The position numbers and the translations under genes are program-made. Shown here piece after piece: positions 41,647 to 51,893 of a DNA stretch of 62,014 nt. The number at the start of each line of letters is the position of its first letter. Position 1 is the stretch's first letter. The stretch lies in contig JAIELW010000021.1 in the NCBI GenBank assembly GCA_019752575.1, forward strand, positions 1 to 62,014. Direction: 5' to 3'. This stretch comes from Xanthobacteraceae bacterium. Its GTDB lineage: Bacteria > Pseudomonadota > Alphaproteobacteria > Rhizobiales > Xanthobacteraceae. A model generated the notes under the pieces. That model ran no database searches, was not told the origin of the DNA, and saw only the letters and a list, made by a program, of their open reading frames with translations.

Positions 41647-43022
41647 GTGCGCTTCTCCGGCGTAGTTTCCTGCGGACGCACGAGATGGCCGGTCACCGCG
41701 CGGCGGAGATCCAGCCAGTTTTTCGCGGCGGCCTGCACCTGCTCGGGCGTTACCGAGCGGACTTTCGCGGGCCACTCCTTCACGGAAGCCGCGCTCATGC
41801 CGGTGGTCAGCGCCGCGCCGTAGATGCGCGCGAGCGTCACCTGATTGTCCTGCGAGAAGATCGTGGACGCGATGATCCGCGTTTTCACGCGCTCGACTTC
41901 CTCGGCATCGACGCCGTTTTTCGCGATCTGCTCGATTACTTCGTCGAGCGCGGCTTCGAGCGCCTCCAGCCCGGTGCCGGGACGCGGCGATGCGTAAACG
42001 CCAAAGCGCGTCGTATCGAGCGCAGTGCCCAGATACCAGGAGCCGGCATTGGCCGCGATGCCCTTTTCGACGACGAGTACGCGATAGAGCCGGCTGGTCT
42101 GCCCGCCACCCAGAACGTGCGAGAGGATTTCGAGCGCTTCGGCTTCGTTGCCGGTCGCGGTGCGATAGGACGGCACGAGATAGTAACGCGACATCGACGG
42201 CTGCCGGACGCGCTGATCCGAGAGCGTCACGCGGCGATGCGCACGCGGCTCCGGTTCCACCGGACGGACGCGCGGCGCTACTTCAGCGACACGCGGCACC
42301 TTGCCGTAGGTTTTTTCGGCAAAAGCACGCGCTTCCCGCTCGTCGATGTCGCCCGCGAGAATAAGCACGGCGTTATTCGGCGTGTAGAAGCGCTTATAGA
42401 AATCGAGCGCGGACTCGCGATTGAGCTGACGGATCTCGTGCATCCAGCCGATGATCGGGCGGCCGTAAGGATGATTTACGTAAAGCGCCGCGGTCAGCGC
42501 TTCGGCGAGTTGCGCCGCCGGGTCGTTGTCGGTGCGCGTGCGGCGCTCTTCGAGCACGACTTCGCGCTCGGGAAGTACCACTTCGTCGGTTAGCCGTAAG
42601 CCCGTCATGCGGTCGGCCTCGAAGGTCATCACCTGTTCGAGGTTTTCCTTGGTCACGCGCTGGTAGTAAGCGGTGTAGTCCTGCGACGTGAATGCGTTTT
42701 CCTGCCCGCCGATGGTCGCGACGACCTTCGAAAATTTTCCCGCCGGATTCTTCTCGGTGCCCTTGAACATCAGATGTTCGAGGAAATGCGCGAGGCCGGA
42801 CTTGCCGGGCGTCTCGTCGGCGGAGCCGATGCGATACCAGAGCATATGGGTGACGACCGGCGTGCGACGATCGGGAATCACAACGACTTCGAGGCCGTTC
42901 GCAAGTTTGAACTCGCTAACCTGCATGCCCTGGGGTTGCGTCTTCGCAGCACCGGGCAACAGAACAGCCGCCGAACCGGCGGCCGCACAAACTGCAATCA
43001 CGCTCATGACAACTCTTCGCAC
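41643..43022 (-). CDS. M16-family zinc peptidase, active subunit
   Basis: 459 residues from GTG at 43022, giving an RR-containing signal peptide (RRVVMSVIAVCAAAGSAAVLL). The inverted zinc motif H79-F-L-E82-H83 (AHFLEHLMFKGT) is complete, with a downstream Glu near residue 159 (LEERRTRTDND). The second-domain LSHVLGGGQTSRLYRVLVV block is present. Probably a periplasmic oligopeptidase with the overlapping downstream subunit. An alternative start is the ATG at residue 6. Confidence 0.9.
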   Translation of the reverse strand: MRRVVMSVIAVCAAAGSAAVLLPGAAKTQPQGMQVSEFKLANGLEVVVIPDRRTPVVTHMLWYRIGSADETPGKSGLAHFLEHLMFKGTEKNPAGKFSKVVATIGGQENAFTSQDYTAYYQRVTKENLEQVMTFEADRMTGLRLTDEVVLPEREVVLEERRTRTDNDPAAQLAEALTAALYVNHPYGRPIIGWMHEIRQLNRESALDFYKRFYTPNNAVLILAGDIDEREARAFAEKTYGKVPRVAEVAPRVRPVEPEPRAHRRVTLSDQRVRQPSMSRYYLVPSYRTATGNEAEALEILSHVLGGGQTSRLYRVLVVEKGIAANAGSWYLGTALDTTRFGVYASPRPGTGLEALEAALDEVIEQIAKNGVDAEEVERVKTRIIASTIFSQDNQVTLARIYGAALTTGMSAASVKEWPAKVRSVTPEQVQAAAKNWLDLRRAVTGHLVRPQETTPEKRT

Positions 43023-43083
43023 CTTATGGATTACTCCCTCGCATCTGCCCGCGCGATGCGCGGACCGGACGTGCGCCGATCGG

Positions 43084-43920
43084 TTAGCGCGGCGTCGGAA
43101 CCGGACCCGAATAGTCCGGCATATTCGGATGAACGAGCCGCTGGTCGTCACGTAGATTCTTATCCTTGCCGACGACGCCATAGGGCGCGTTCTTGGATGG
43201 CGTGAGATAACCGGAAGGCGGTTGCGTCAGGCTTTGCCGCTCCGGCTCGCCGGTGAACACGGCTTGAGGCTCCGGCTGGCCGCCCTTTATCCTGCCGAGC
43301 AGATTCGAGAATACCGGCACATCCATCTCTTGCACGCTGCCCGGCGCCATGCTCGTGGTCGCATCGGTGGCGGAGGACTTCGTGTTGTTGCCCTTGACCG
43401 CCTGTAACTCCGCCGGCGTGAGCGTCCGGCCGCTATAGGTCGGGTCGTCTTCGGCGCGCGAGAAAATCTTCTTGGTGTTCTTTTTGCGCTTCAGCGCGGC
43501 CTTCACTTCCGGATCGATCGGAAAGTCAGGATTGCGCAGACGCACGGAATTCTGTTCCTGCGGCGGCGGCAGCGTGAGCGCGAGGTTCGGCGCGCGCTGA
43601 TCCTGCTGGGTGCCCTGCAGGTTCGGCGTGGGGGCCGCGTTAAAATCCCACGGGTTCTGTTGCGTGGCGTTCTGCTGCGGCACCGGCGTCACCGGCTGCA
43701 CATAAGGCGAGATCGGCGGCACCACGAGCGGCGCGCGTTCCTGATAATCGATACCGGGTCCGGGCAATTGCAGGAGGCCGACCGAGCCCAAGATCTTGCT
43801 CATGAAGTTCGGCTGGTTGTCGTCGTCGTCTTCCGCGAAGGACGGCTGCATCGCGGCAAACATCGCCGTCATCGCGAAAGCGAAGATGGCCAAGCTCGAA
43901 AGAAAGCGCCGCAGCGACAT
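43084..43920 (-). CDS. Pro/Gln-rich exported protein, hypothetical
   Basis: 278 residues from the ATG at 43920 (MSLRRFLSSLAIFAFAMTAMF). A signal peptide ends near SFAED; an acidic stretch (EDDDDNQ) follows, then a long Pro/Gln/Val-rich segment with no folded-domain look. KAALKRKKNTKKIFSR is a basic patch. I recognise no family; it could be an envelope-spanning or adaptor protein. It is 61 bases downstream of the M16 pair start on the same strand. Confidence 0.7.
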   Translation of the reverse strand: MSLRRFLSSLAIFAFAMTAMFAAMQPSFAEDDDDNQPNFMSKILGSVGLLQLPGPGIDYQERAPLVVPPISPYVQPVTPVPQQNATQQNPWDFNAAPTPNLQGTQQDQRAPNLALTLPPPQEQNSVRLRNPDFPIDPEVKAALKRKKNTKKIFSRAEDDPTYSGRTLTPAELQAVKGNNTKSSATDATTSMAPGSVQEMDVPVFSNLLGRIKGGQPEPQAVFTGEPERQSLTQPPSGYLTPSKNAPYGVVGKDKNLRDDQRLVHPNMPDYSGPVPTPR

Positions 43921-43962
43921 TGCAAGCCTCGGAAACACAGAAACGGGGGCCTTAAGGCCCGT

Positions 43963-44586
43963 TCAAATCCCGCCCTTTGGCGGCGATTTCAAGGCGTTAG
44001 GTCTTAACGCATCGTATAGAAGCCCGACAACCCCGGCAACGATGGCCGCATCCGCAAGGTTAAATACGTACCAGCGGAACCCGAAGGCGTGGAGCGAGAC
44101 GAAATCGACCACCGCGCCCTGGAGGGCCCGATCGAGGGCGTTTCCGAGCGCGCCTCCGATCAAAAGGCCTAATGCAGCCGCCACGACAGGCGCGGCAGCC
44201 CGCCGCAACCAGAAGAAAAAAAGGACCGATGCCGCGATCTTGATCGCGAACAGGAGCCAGCGGCCGAGTTCCCCGTCCTGTGGAAAAAGCCCGTAAGAAA
44301 TGCCGCGGTTCATCGCGAGCACGAAATCGGCAAACGGCGTGACGTAGATCTTGCCGCGAGTCGCGAGATCGAGGCCGTAAAGCACCGCGTATTTCGTGAT
44401 CTGGTCGAGCACGAGAACGATCGCCGCAATCAGCAGGCCGAAGCCGAAATAAGGTCCGCTTTGCGTGAGCCATGCGGCAAGCTCCGGCTGCCGTTTTTTG
44501 CGCGCAGCCGCGCGCGGACGGCGAGCTTTCTTCTTCGTGCGCTTTTTCGCGGCGCGCTTTTTATTCGGCTGCTTTGCGCGCGGCAT
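43963..44586 (-). CDS. lspA: Lipoprotein signal peptidase (signal peptidase II), with long basic N-terminal extension
   Basis: 207 residues from the ATG at 44586, against about 160 to 170 for typical LspA. The extra 40-45 residues are Lys/Arg-rich ([20 protein letters not shown]). The core has [29 protein letters not shown] and [11 protein letters not shown], which hold the two catalytic Asp residues. Aspartyl protease of the inner membrane that cleaves prolipoproteins. The start lies 26 bases inside ileS; no ATG, GTG or TTG nearer the core was found. Confidence 0.9.
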   Translation of the reverse strand: MPRAKQPNKKRAAKKRTKKKARRPRAAARKKRQPELAAWLTQSGPYFGFGLLIAAIVLVLDQITKYAVLYGLDLATRGKIYVTPFADFVLAMNRGISYGLFPQDGELGRWLLFAIKIAASVLFFFWLRRAAAPVVAAALGLLIGGALGNALDRALQGAVVDFVSLHAFGFRWYVFNLADAAIVAGVVGLLYDALRPNALKSPPKGGI

Positions 44587-47548
44587 AATATTCGCGAAGC
44601 GCGTTGGCATCGCGCGGGGTTACGTCCGGGAATTCCTTGTCGGTGCCGACGAGCTTGGAGATTTTCCAAGAGCGCGCGCACTTCTTTCCTTCCGCGCGCA
44701 CAGGAACGACGGCAACGCCGGGCACTTCCGGAATCCGGAAGGCGTCCTTCGGCCCCTCGCCCGCTTCGATCTTCGCATCCGAGGTGATGCAGACTTCGGC
44801 CATATCGACGCCCTTGCAGGCGTCGAGCAATTCCTTGTCGGCAATATAAATGACGGGTGCGGCTTCGAGCGAGGAGCCGATGCGCTTCTGCGCGCGCTCG
44901 ATTTCCAATGCGCCGGTGACGGCGCGGCGCACGACGCGGATTTTCTTCCACTTCTCGGAGAGCTGATCGTTGCGCCAGCTTGCCGGAATTTCCGGGAAGG
45001 TTTCGTTATGCACCGAGCCCTTTTCGCTCGGGAACCGCGAGAGCCAGACTTCTTCCGCGGTGAAGCACAAGATCGGCGCGATCCAGGTCGTCAGACAATG
45101 GAAGGTGTGGTCGAGCACGGTGAGACAGCTTTTGCGCGTGACCGACGAGATCGGATCGCAATAAAGCGCGTCCTTGCGGATGTCGAAATAGAAGGCCGAG
45201 AGATCGACGGTCATAAATTGCACGAGGACCGCGAACACGCGCTTGTAGTCGAACTCGGCGTAAGACTTGCGGATGACCGCATCCATCTCGGCCAGACGAT
45301 GCAGCATAAGCTTTTCCAGCTCCGGCATCTTCTCGAACGCAACGCGATCTTTCTCGGTAAAGGGATGCAGCGAGCCGAGAATCCAGCGCAGCGTGTTCCT
45401 GAGCTTGCGATAGGTATCGACGGTGGTCTTCAAGATTTCCGGACCGATGCGCTGGTCATCGGAATAATCGGTAGCCGCGACCCACATGCGTAAGATATCG
45501 GCGCCGCTTTCCGCGATGACCTTCTGCGGCTCGACCGTATTGCCGAGCGATTTCGACATCTTGCGGCCCTGCTCGTCCAGCGTGAAGCCATGGGTCAGCA
45601 CGACATCGTATGGCGGGCGGCCGCGCGTGCCGCAACTCTCCAAGAGCGACGAGTGGAACCAGCCGCGATGCTGATCCGAACCTTCGAGATACATCACGGT
45701 ATCCTTGCCGCCGTCGCGCTTGCGCTTGATGCCCGCGAGCTGCGGAAACTGTTTCGGGTCTTCGAGCGTGAAAGCGTGGGTCGAGCCGGAATCGAACCAG
45801 ACGTCGAGAATGTCGTTCACCTTCTCGAATTTCGAAGGCTCGAAATCGGGTTTTAAAAAGCGCGCGCCGTCCTTGTCGGCGAACCAGGCGTCCGCGCCTT
45901 CTTTCTTGAAGGCTTCCACGATGCGCGCGTTGACGCGCTCATCCAGCAGCGTTTCGCCCGTCTCTTTATTCACGAACACCGTGATCGGAACGCCCCAGGC
46001 GCGCTGGCGCGAGATCACCCAGTCCGGGCGGTTCTCGATCATGCCGTTGATGCGGTTCTCGCCGGACTGCGGCACCCACTTCACATCCTTGATGCCTTGG
46101 AGCGCGAGGCCGCGCAGCGTCGCGTTCAAGCCTTTGATGGGTCTGTCCATCGCGATGAACCATTGCGGCGTGTTCCTATAGATCACCGGCTTCTTCGAGC
46201 GCCACGAATGCGGATACTGGTGCTTCAAGCGGCCGCGCGCGATCAATCCGTTCGCTTCCGAGAGCGCCTTGATGACGGCGTCGTTCGCATCGCCTTTGTT
46301 GCCCTTGTCGTCGAGCACGCGCTTGCCTACGAAACCCGGCGCTTCCTTGGTGAAGCGTCCGTCGGCATCGACGGTGAACGGGATATGCGTGTCGATGTTG
46401 CGCTCGGCGAGCTGCTTGCCGTTCGCCATCCAGATGTCGAAGTCGTCGCGGCCGTGGCCGGGCGCGGTGTGCACGAAGCCGGTGCCGTCTTCGTCGGTGA
46501 CGTGATCGCCGTCGAGCAGCGGGACTCTGAAGTCGTAACCTTTGCCGCGTAGCGGATGCGAGCAAATTACGCCGCTTAAATCGTCGCCTACGTCCCAAAG
46601 AAGTTCGTACTTCTCCGCGCGAGCCGCTTTCATCACGGACTCGGCGAGCTTCTTTGCAAGAATCAGTTTGTCGCCGACCTTGGCCCAATTCTCACTCGGC
46701 GCGGCTGTGACTTCGTACACGCCATATTCAATTCGCGATGAATAGCTGACCGCGCGATTTCCCGGAATCGTCCAAGGTGTTGTTGTCCAAATGACAACGG
46801 AAGCGGCGTTCATATCGGCGCGCTTCTTAGCGTTGCCTCCTCCAGATGTCTCAATGATGTTGAGCTCTTTAATCGGAAACTTCACCCAGATCATATCCGA
46901 GGTGTAGTCCTCGTACTCGACTTCGGCCTCCGCGAGCGCGGTCTTCTCCACCACCGACCACATCACGGGCTTGGAGCCGCGATAGAGCGTTTCGTTCGCC
47001 GCGAACTTCATCAGCTCGTTCGCGATCGTCGCTTCCGCGTCGAAGCTCATGGTCGTGTAGGGATGCTTCCAGTCGCCTTCGACGCCGAGACGCTTGAATT
47101 CCTCGCGCTGCACCTCGATCCAGTGCTGCGCGAAATCGCGGCATTGCTTGCGGAATTCGTTGATCTCGACCTTGTCTTTGTCCTGGCCCTTGGCGCGATA
47201 TTGCTCCTCGATCTTCCATTCGATCGGCAGGCCGTGACAGTCCCAGCCCGGAACGTAATTGGAGTCGTAGCCGAGCATCTGGTGCGTGCGCGTGACTAAA
47301 TCTTTCAGAATTTTATTCAGCGCATGGCCGATATGGATGTTGCCGTTCGCATAAGGCGGGCCGTCGTGCAGAATGAATTTCTCGCGGCCTTTGGATTTCG
47401 CGCGCATCAGCTCGTAGAGACCGATCTTCTGCCAGCGCGCCAAAATCTCCGGCTCTTTCTGCGGGAGCCCGGCGCGCATCGGAAAATCGGTCTGGGGCAG
47501 GAACAGCGTCTCCGAATAATCGGGGCCGTCCTTCTTCTCTTTGGCCAT
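44561..47548 (-). CDS. ileS: Isoleucyl-tRNA synthetase
   Basis: 995 residues, class I synthetase. HIGH is at residues 72-75 ([11 protein letters not shown]), KMSKS in [13 protein letters not shown], and the CP1 editing domain is between ([14 protein letters not shown]). The C-terminal zinc ribbon that in E. coli carries four Cys is reduced: only one Cys remains ([10 protein letters not shown]), the others being replaced by Ser and by VTPRDANAL. Cytoplasmic; essential. Its 3' end overlaps lspA. Confidence 0.97.
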   Translation of the reverse strand: MAKEKKDGPDYSETLFLPQTDFPMRAGLPQKEPEILARWQKIGLYELMRAKSKGREKFILHDGPPYANGNIHIGHALNKILKDLVTRTHQMLGYDSNYVPGWDCHGLPIEWKIEEQYRAKGQDKDKVEINEFRKQCRDFAQHWIEVQREEFKRLGVEGDWKHPYTTMSFDAEATIANELMKFAANETLYRGSKPVMWSVVEKTALAEAEVEYEDYTSDMIWVKFPIKELNIIETSGGGNAKKRADMNAASVVIWTTTPWTIPGNRAVSYSSRIEYGVYEVTAAPSENWAKVGDKLILAKKLAESVMKAARAEKYELLWDVGDDLSGVICSHPLRGKGYDFRVPLLDGDHVTDEDGTGFVHTAPGHGRDDFDIWMANGKQLAERNIDTHIPFTVDADGRFTKEAPGFVGKRVLDDKGNKGDANDAVIKALSEANGLIARGRLKHQYPHSWRSKKPVIYRNTPQWFIAMDRPIKGLNATLRGLALQGIKDVKWVPQSGENRINGMIENRPDWVISRQRAWGVPITVFVNKETGETLLDERVNARIVEAFKKEGADAWFADKDGARFLKPDFEPSKFEKVNDILDVWFDSGSTHAFTLEDPKQFPQLAGIKRKRDGGKDTVMYLEGSDQHRGWFHSSLLESCGTRGRPPYDVVLTHGFTLDEQGRKMSKSLGNTVEPQKVIAESGADILRMWVAATDYSDDQRIGPEILKTTVDTYRKLRNTLRWILGSLHPFTEKDRVAFEKMPELEKLMLHRLAEMDAVIRKSYAEFDYKRVFAVLVQFMTVDLSAFYFDIRKDALYCDPISSVTRKSCLTVLDHTFHCLTTWIAPILCFTAEEVWLSRFPSEKGSVHNETFPEIPASWRNDQLSEKWKKIRVVRRAVTGALEIERAQKRIGSSLEAAPVIYIADKELLDACKGVDMAEVCITSDAKIEAGEGPKDAFRIPEVPGVAVVPVRAEGKKCARSWKISKLVGTDKEFPDVTPRDANALREYYAARKAAE

Positions 47549-47619
47549 CGGTCCTAGGAATCTCTGTCGAATTGGGCCGCCTTCTAGCAGCGAAGGCTGA
47601 GCATCGCCACAACACTCTT

Positions 47620-47743
47620 ACCCTCCCCTTGACGGGGAGGGTCGTTCCGAGCGGAGCGAGGAACGGGGTGGGGTGTGCGTGAATTACCCCCACCCGGTCG
47701 CCGCGCTTCGCGCGTCGCCCACCCTCCCCGCAAGGGGGAGGGT
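47620..47743. repeat. Palindromic element, copy of the 8391-8508 family
   Basis: ACCCTCCCCTTGACGGGG at the left and CCCCGCAAGGGGGAGGGT at the right, with inner GGGTGGGG / CCCCACCC. It is directly after the 3' end of ribF and before ileS. Confidence 0.8.
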
Positions 47744-48702
47744 TATTTTTTAAGGAGCACCCGCGCCTGTTCGCTGTCGCGGTTCATCTGCACGATCAGC
47801 GCGTCGAGACTGTCGAATTTCGCCTCCGCGCGGATGAAGCCCACGAACTCGACCGTGATCTCCTGCCCATAAAGGTCGCCTTCGAAGTCGAACAGGAAAG
47901 TCTCCAAGAGCGGCGCGCCGTTGTCGAATTGCGGTCGGCGGCCATAACTCGCAACCGCGTCATGCGCCTTGCCGCCGGCATGCGCGCGGACGGCATAAAT
48001 CGCGTGCTTGAGCTTGCACGACGGATCGAGTCGGATGTTCGCAGTCGGAAAGCCGAGCTCGCGGCCGCGCTTTTCGCCGTGGCTCACCTCGCCCGCGGCG
48101 AACCACGCGTAGCCGAGCAGTTCGTTCGCCTGCGCGATGTCGCCGGCTTCGAGCGCGTCGCGGATTTTTCCCGAAGACACCGGCACGCCGCTGTCGTTCA
48201 AGGGTGCCACGATTTCCACCGCGAAGCCGTAACGCTTGCCGGCCTCGATCAGAAACTCCGGCGTGCCTTGCCGCTGCTTTCCGAAATGGAAATCGTGCCC
48301 GACCACGACACCGGAGATTCCGAGCCAGCCTACGAGAATCTTCGAAACGAATTCTTCCGCCGTGAGCGACGCAAGCTCCTTGTCGAACTGCATCACCACC
48401 GCGCCGTCGAGATTGTTCGCGGCCAGCAGCCGCAGTTTCGCGTGCTCGGGCGTAATGCGGAAGGCCGGCGCGTCGGGCTTGAAGAAGCTGCGCGGGTGCG
48501 GCTCGAAAGTAAGCGCGAGCGCGGGCGAGCGGTTCGCATTCATATGCGCCTGTGCGCGCGCCGTTTCGATTACCGCGCGATGGCCGCGATGCACCCCGTC
48601 GAAATTTCCGATCGCGACGAAACCGCGCTTGAGCGCGGCCGGCACGATCGCGCCGTCGCGGATCACCGGAAAATCTGGAGGAAGTCTCGGCGGGACACTC
48701 AT
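47743..48702 (-). CDS. ribF: Bifunctional riboflavin kinase / FMN adenylyltransferase
   Basis: 319 residues from the ATG at 48702 (MSVPPRLPPDFPVI). The N-terminal adenylyltransferase domain has the nucleotidyl-transferase motif FVAIGNFDGVHRGHR and VSSGKIRDAL; the C-terminal riboflavin kinase domain has GRELGFPTANI and the substrate region YAVRAH. It makes FMN and FAD. The longer start at 48741 would overlap the MBOAT gene and was rejected. Confidence 0.95.
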   Translation of the reverse strand: MSVPPRLPPDFPVIRDGAIVPAALKRGFVAIGNFDGVHRGHRAVIETARAQAHMNANRSPALALTFEPHPRSFFKPDAPAFRITPEHAKLRLLAANNLDGAVVMQFDKELASLTAEEFVSKILVGWLGISGVVVGHDFHFGKQRQGTPEFLIEAGKRYGFAVEIVAPLNDSGVPVSSGKIRDALEAGDIAQANELLGYAWFAAGEVSHGEKRGRELGFPTANIRLDPSCKLKHAIYAVRAHAGGKAHDAVASYGRRPQFDNGAPLLETFLFDFEGDLYGQEITVEFVGFIRAEAKFDSLDALIVQMNRDSEQARVLLKK

Positions 48703-48703
48703 C

Positions 48704-50176
48704 TCAGAACTGGAAATAGATGAAAGGTGGCGCCTGGCCAACCTGCTGGAGTGCTGCCGTCAGCACCAATAAGCCCGCCGAAATTCCCCAAGCCGCGCCC
48801 CGTGCGAAAGCCCGCCGCTCGAACTGAGGAATGGCTTCCGGCAGCGGCTTCACGCGCGAGAGCAATACTGCGAGCGCGGTCGCGATCGCGTAGCCGGCAA
48901 GCAGTGTCCAGAGCGCGACATCGGCGGAGCCGCCGGCGAACAATTTGTCCGCGTCGAATGCATAAAGCTTGCGGATGCAGTCGCCGATTTCGTTTAGCGA
49001 AGTCAGGCGGAAGAAAATCCACGCGAAGCAGACCGCATGAAACGTCAGCACGATGGAAACGCCAGTCCAGATGTGCGCGGGAATGCCTTTCAGCTTTGCA
49101 AGCTGCGCGTGCAGCGAAGTTCTTGCCCAGAGATAATTGATGCAGAGAAAGATGCCGTGCAGCCCGCCCCAGATCATGAAGCTCCAGCTTGCGCCATGCC
49201 ACAGGCCGCCAAGCAGCATCGTAATCATCAACGCGCTCAGCGTACGCGTGACGCCGTACTTGGAGCCGCCGAGCGGGATGTAAAGATAGTCGCGCAGGAA
49301 ACGCGACAGCGTCATGTGCCAGCGGCGCCAGAAATCCTGCACCGAGCTTGCGAGATAGGGCCAGTTGAAGTTGTCCGGCCAGCGGAAACCGAACCAAAGC
49401 CCCAGCCCGCGCGCGATGTCGGTGTAGCCCGAGAAATCGAAATAGATTTGTAACGCGTAAAGATAAACATAAGGCAGCGACCACACGCCCGCTGTCTCGC
49501 CGCCCGAGACATGCGCGAAGAACGGATCGATCGCAATCGCGATCGAATCCGCGAGCACGAGTTTCTTGAAAAATCCCCGCGCGATCAGGAACGAGCCCTC
49601 GAGCGGTGCTTCGGGACGAGACGGCAATTCGCCAGGCCGCAGATGCGTCAGAAACTCCTTCGCGCGTAGAATTGGCCCCGCCACCAGATGCGGGAAGAAG
49701 GTCGTGAACAGGCTGAAGCGGACGAGGCTCGGCTCGGCCTTCACCACGCCGCGGTACACATCGACCATATAAGCGATGCCGGAGAATCCGTAGAACGAAA
49801 TCCCCATCGGAATGAACCAGCCGTCGATGGCTTCGGTGCCGGGGAGTTTCCATCCGGTAATCGAATTAATCGTGACAATGAGGAGCGGCGTGTATTTCCA
49901 CGCCGCCAGCACGCCGAGATTGAAGGCGATGCCCGCGATCAGCGCGAGCTTCTTGCCCTGCTTATTTTTCGCACGCTCGATCGCGAGCGCCGCCGCCCAA
50001 TCGGCAATGCAATAAGCGCCGATCAGGAGAATGAGCCACCAGCGATGAAAGCCGTAGAACAAAAGACTGAGCGCGAGCATGCCCGCGATTTTCAGTTCGT
50101 AGCGGCCGCGCGTGAAATGCCAGACCAGCGCGAATACGAGGAGGAAATAGATGAATTCTTTGTCGACGAAACTCAT
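48704..50176 (-). CDS. MBOAT-family O-acyltransferase (AlgI/DltB-like)
   Basis: 490 residues with about 10 to 12 membrane helices. The catalytic His region is LGGLWHGASWSFMIWGGLHG. YLYALQIYFDFSGYTDIARGLGLWFGF and FWRRWHMTLSRFLRDYLYIPLGG are the MBOAT polysaccharide-acylation blocks. It would transfer acetyl or another acyl group across the membrane to an exopolysaccharide, capsule or lipopolysaccharide. It overlaps the following SGNH-like gene by 4 bases (ATGA). Confidence 0.92.
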   Translation of the reverse strand: MSFVDKEFIYFLLVFALVWHFTRGRYELKIAGMLALSLLFYGFHRWWLILLIGAYCIADWAAALAIERAKNKQGKKLALIAGIAFNLGVLAAWKYTPLLIVTINSITGWKLPGTEAIDGWFIPMGISFYGFSGIAYMVDVYRGVVKAEPSLVRFSLFTTFFPHLVAGPILRAKEFLTHLRPGELPSRPEAPLEGSFLIARGFFKKLVLADSIAIAIDPFFAHVSGGETAGVWSLPYVYLYALQIYFDFSGYTDIARGLGLWFGFRWPDNFNWPYLASSVQDFWRRWHMTLSRFLRDYLYIPLGGSKYGVTRTLSALMITMLLGGLWHGASWSFMIWGGLHGIFLCINYLWARTSLHAQLAKLKGIPAHIWTGVSIVLTFHAVCFAWIFFRLTSLNEIGDCIRKLYAFDADKLFAGGSADVALWTLLAGYAIATALAVLLSRVKPLPEAIPQFERRAFARGAAWGISAGLLVLTAALQQVGQAPPFIYFQF

Positions 50177-51177
50177 CGCGCAAGCTCGCTGCTTTTCGCG
50201 GGTTGATCTTTATCGAGCTTGAGCAAATGCGCGGCGAGGTCGCGCGCGACGAAAGCATATCCCTCGGGCGTGTAATGCCAGTCCGGCAGGAATTGCGCAC
50301 GGCGGTCAGGCCGCGACCGCAACAGCTGCACCGGATCGTAAATATCGATGCCGGTCTCCTTGCCGATCGCGCGGAAGGCGTTCTGCATCGCGTAGTTCGA
50401 ATTGTCGTTCAGCACCTGCCGCCGGTCCGGCAGCACGGCGACGGTAATTTTCACGCCGAACTGCTTTTGCAGTTCAGCCATCTGGCCGAGCATGAAGCGG
50501 AAATCGTTCTCCACGATGGGCGGGAAGTTTTCGGTGATGGTCGAGAGGCGGAAGTATGGAAGCCAGGTATGTAGCCTCGCGCGAATATAGCCGAGCAGTG
50601 CAAGCCGGCTGTGATCCAGAACCCAATCGAACGGAGGCGGTGCGGGGCGCACGCGCTGCGTGATCGCGCCTTTGTTGTTCACGTAAATCGAAGCGAGCGG
50701 CGTTTCGGTGTAGCGGGCGATCTCAAGCGGGATCAGCACGAATACGATGCGGTCAAGTTTGATGCCGTATTCGAGTATCCGCCGCGCGTGCGCTATGCGC
50801 ATGTGCAGCCGGTCATTGATCTGATGCATGTATAAGACGCGGCGCGGCAGCTTCATCTGGTCAGTCTGGTTCCAGATGCCCCAGCCGAAGGAGACGCCGG
50901 AATAAAGCCAGGTTGGCCGATCGGCTGTTTTCGGAATGGTCGAAAGCGGAACGAGATCGTGCGTCGAATAGATGCTGTCCGCGTTATAGCGAACGATCTG
51001 TTTCGGATCGGCGGTAAAGTCTCCGCGCCAGGGCGAAGCGTCCCCCAGAAACTCGTGGGTATTCGCAGGCGGGCGTAAGCGCGCAAACGTCTCGCCGAGT
51101 ACGAGCGGAACAATCAGGCCCGCGAGCACACCGGCGGCGACGATCCAGCCTGTACGCTTTACGCGTCGAACATTCAT
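50173..51177 (-). CDS. Membrane-anchored SGNH-hydrolase-like protein
   Basis: 334 residues. An N-terminal helix (GWIVAAGVLAGLIVPLVLG) anchors a periplasmic domain. YSGVSFGWGIWNQ resembles the GDSxxxG block (Asp replaced by Val), and FLPDWHYTPEGYAFVA resembles the Asp-His block. This is the layout of the AlgJ/AlgX or DltD type of partner for MBOAT transferases, though residue replacements make catalysis uncertain. Its stop overlaps the MBOAT start, so the two are a translation unit. Confidence 0.68.
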   Translation of the reverse strand: MNVRRVKRTGWIVAAGVLAGLIVPLVLGETFARLRPPANTHEFLGDASPWRGDFTADPKQIVRYNADSIYSTHDLVPLSTIPKTADRPTWLYSGVSFGWGIWNQTDQMKLPRRVLYMHQINDRLHMRIAHARRILEYGIKLDRIVFVLIPLEIARYTETPLASIYVNNKGAITQRVRPAPPPFDWVLDHSRLALLGYIRARLHTWLPYFRLSTITENFPPIVENDFRFMLGQMAELQKQFGVKITVAVLPDRRQVLNDNSNYAMQNAFRAIGKETGIDIYDPVQLLRSRPDRRAQFLPDWHYTPEGYAFVARDLAAHLLKLDKDQPAKSSELAR

Positions 51178-51252
51178 GGAAATGGGAGACGTCAGTTACC
51201 CCGGGAGCGCCGGTTAAACCCGCGCATGGCAAGCCAAGTCAAGCAAGCCCGA

Positions 51253-51702
51253 CTATGCCTTCGGCGCCGGCCTGCGGGGCACGGAAACGGTCGCCTGCCC
51301 GTCCAGCACTTTTTGTCCATCCACCTTCGCTTCGCAGTAAAGCACCACACGGCGGCCCTTCTCGATCAGCTCGACCACCTCGGCGCTGACCGTCACCACG
51401 TCGCCGATCTTCACCGGGCCATGGAATTCGAGGGTCTGGGAGATATAGACGGCGCCGGGCCCCGGCAGCTTGGTCCCGAGGATCGCGGAAATCAGGCTCG
51501 CGGTATAAAGGCCGTGAGCGATACGCTGGCCGAATACGGTCTTCTGGGCATAGAGGTCCGAAAGATGGACCGGGTTGTGGTCGCCGGTCAGTTCGGCAAA
51601 GCCGACCACGTCCTCGTCCATCACGGTCCGCATGAGGCTTTCGCGCATGCCGACCCGAATGTCCTCGAAATAGAGCGGCTGAAACGCCGTTATATCCAGC
51701 AT
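51253..51702 (-). CDS. MaoC-family enoyl-CoA hydratase-like protein
   Basis: 149 residues from the ATG at 51702 (MLDITAFQPLYFEDI). The hot-dog fold hydratase motif FAELTGDHNPVHLS and the FGQRIAHGLYTAS block hold the catalytic Asp and His of (R)-specific enoyl-CoA hydratases. It is likely to act on acyl-CoA or related thioesters. The upstream in-frame ATG at 51789 is not supported by the family. Start has no strong ribosome binding site that I could see. Confidence 0.88.
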   Translation of the reverse strand: MLDITAFQPLYFEDIRVGMRESLMRTVMDEDVVGFAELTGDHNPVHLSDLYAQKTVFGQRIAHGLYTASLISAILGTKLPGPGAVYISQTLEFHGPVKIGDVVTVSAEVVELIEKGRRVVLYCEAKVDGQKVLDGQATVSVPRRPAPKA

Positions 51703-51893
51703 CTGGTTCAAACCCGGACCCCCGTCCAACCGTTGCACCAGGCCGCTTTTCGGCAGGGCACAACGCAATCCCGCACCGCAATAACCCATGGAGAGGAAAA
51801 AAGGAATTAACCCGATGGCAAGCCCGTTTTGATACCCGGAAAGGGCAATTGGACCGCCGAACGGCGGTCCCGGACTATTCGCGGAGCGAAAAG

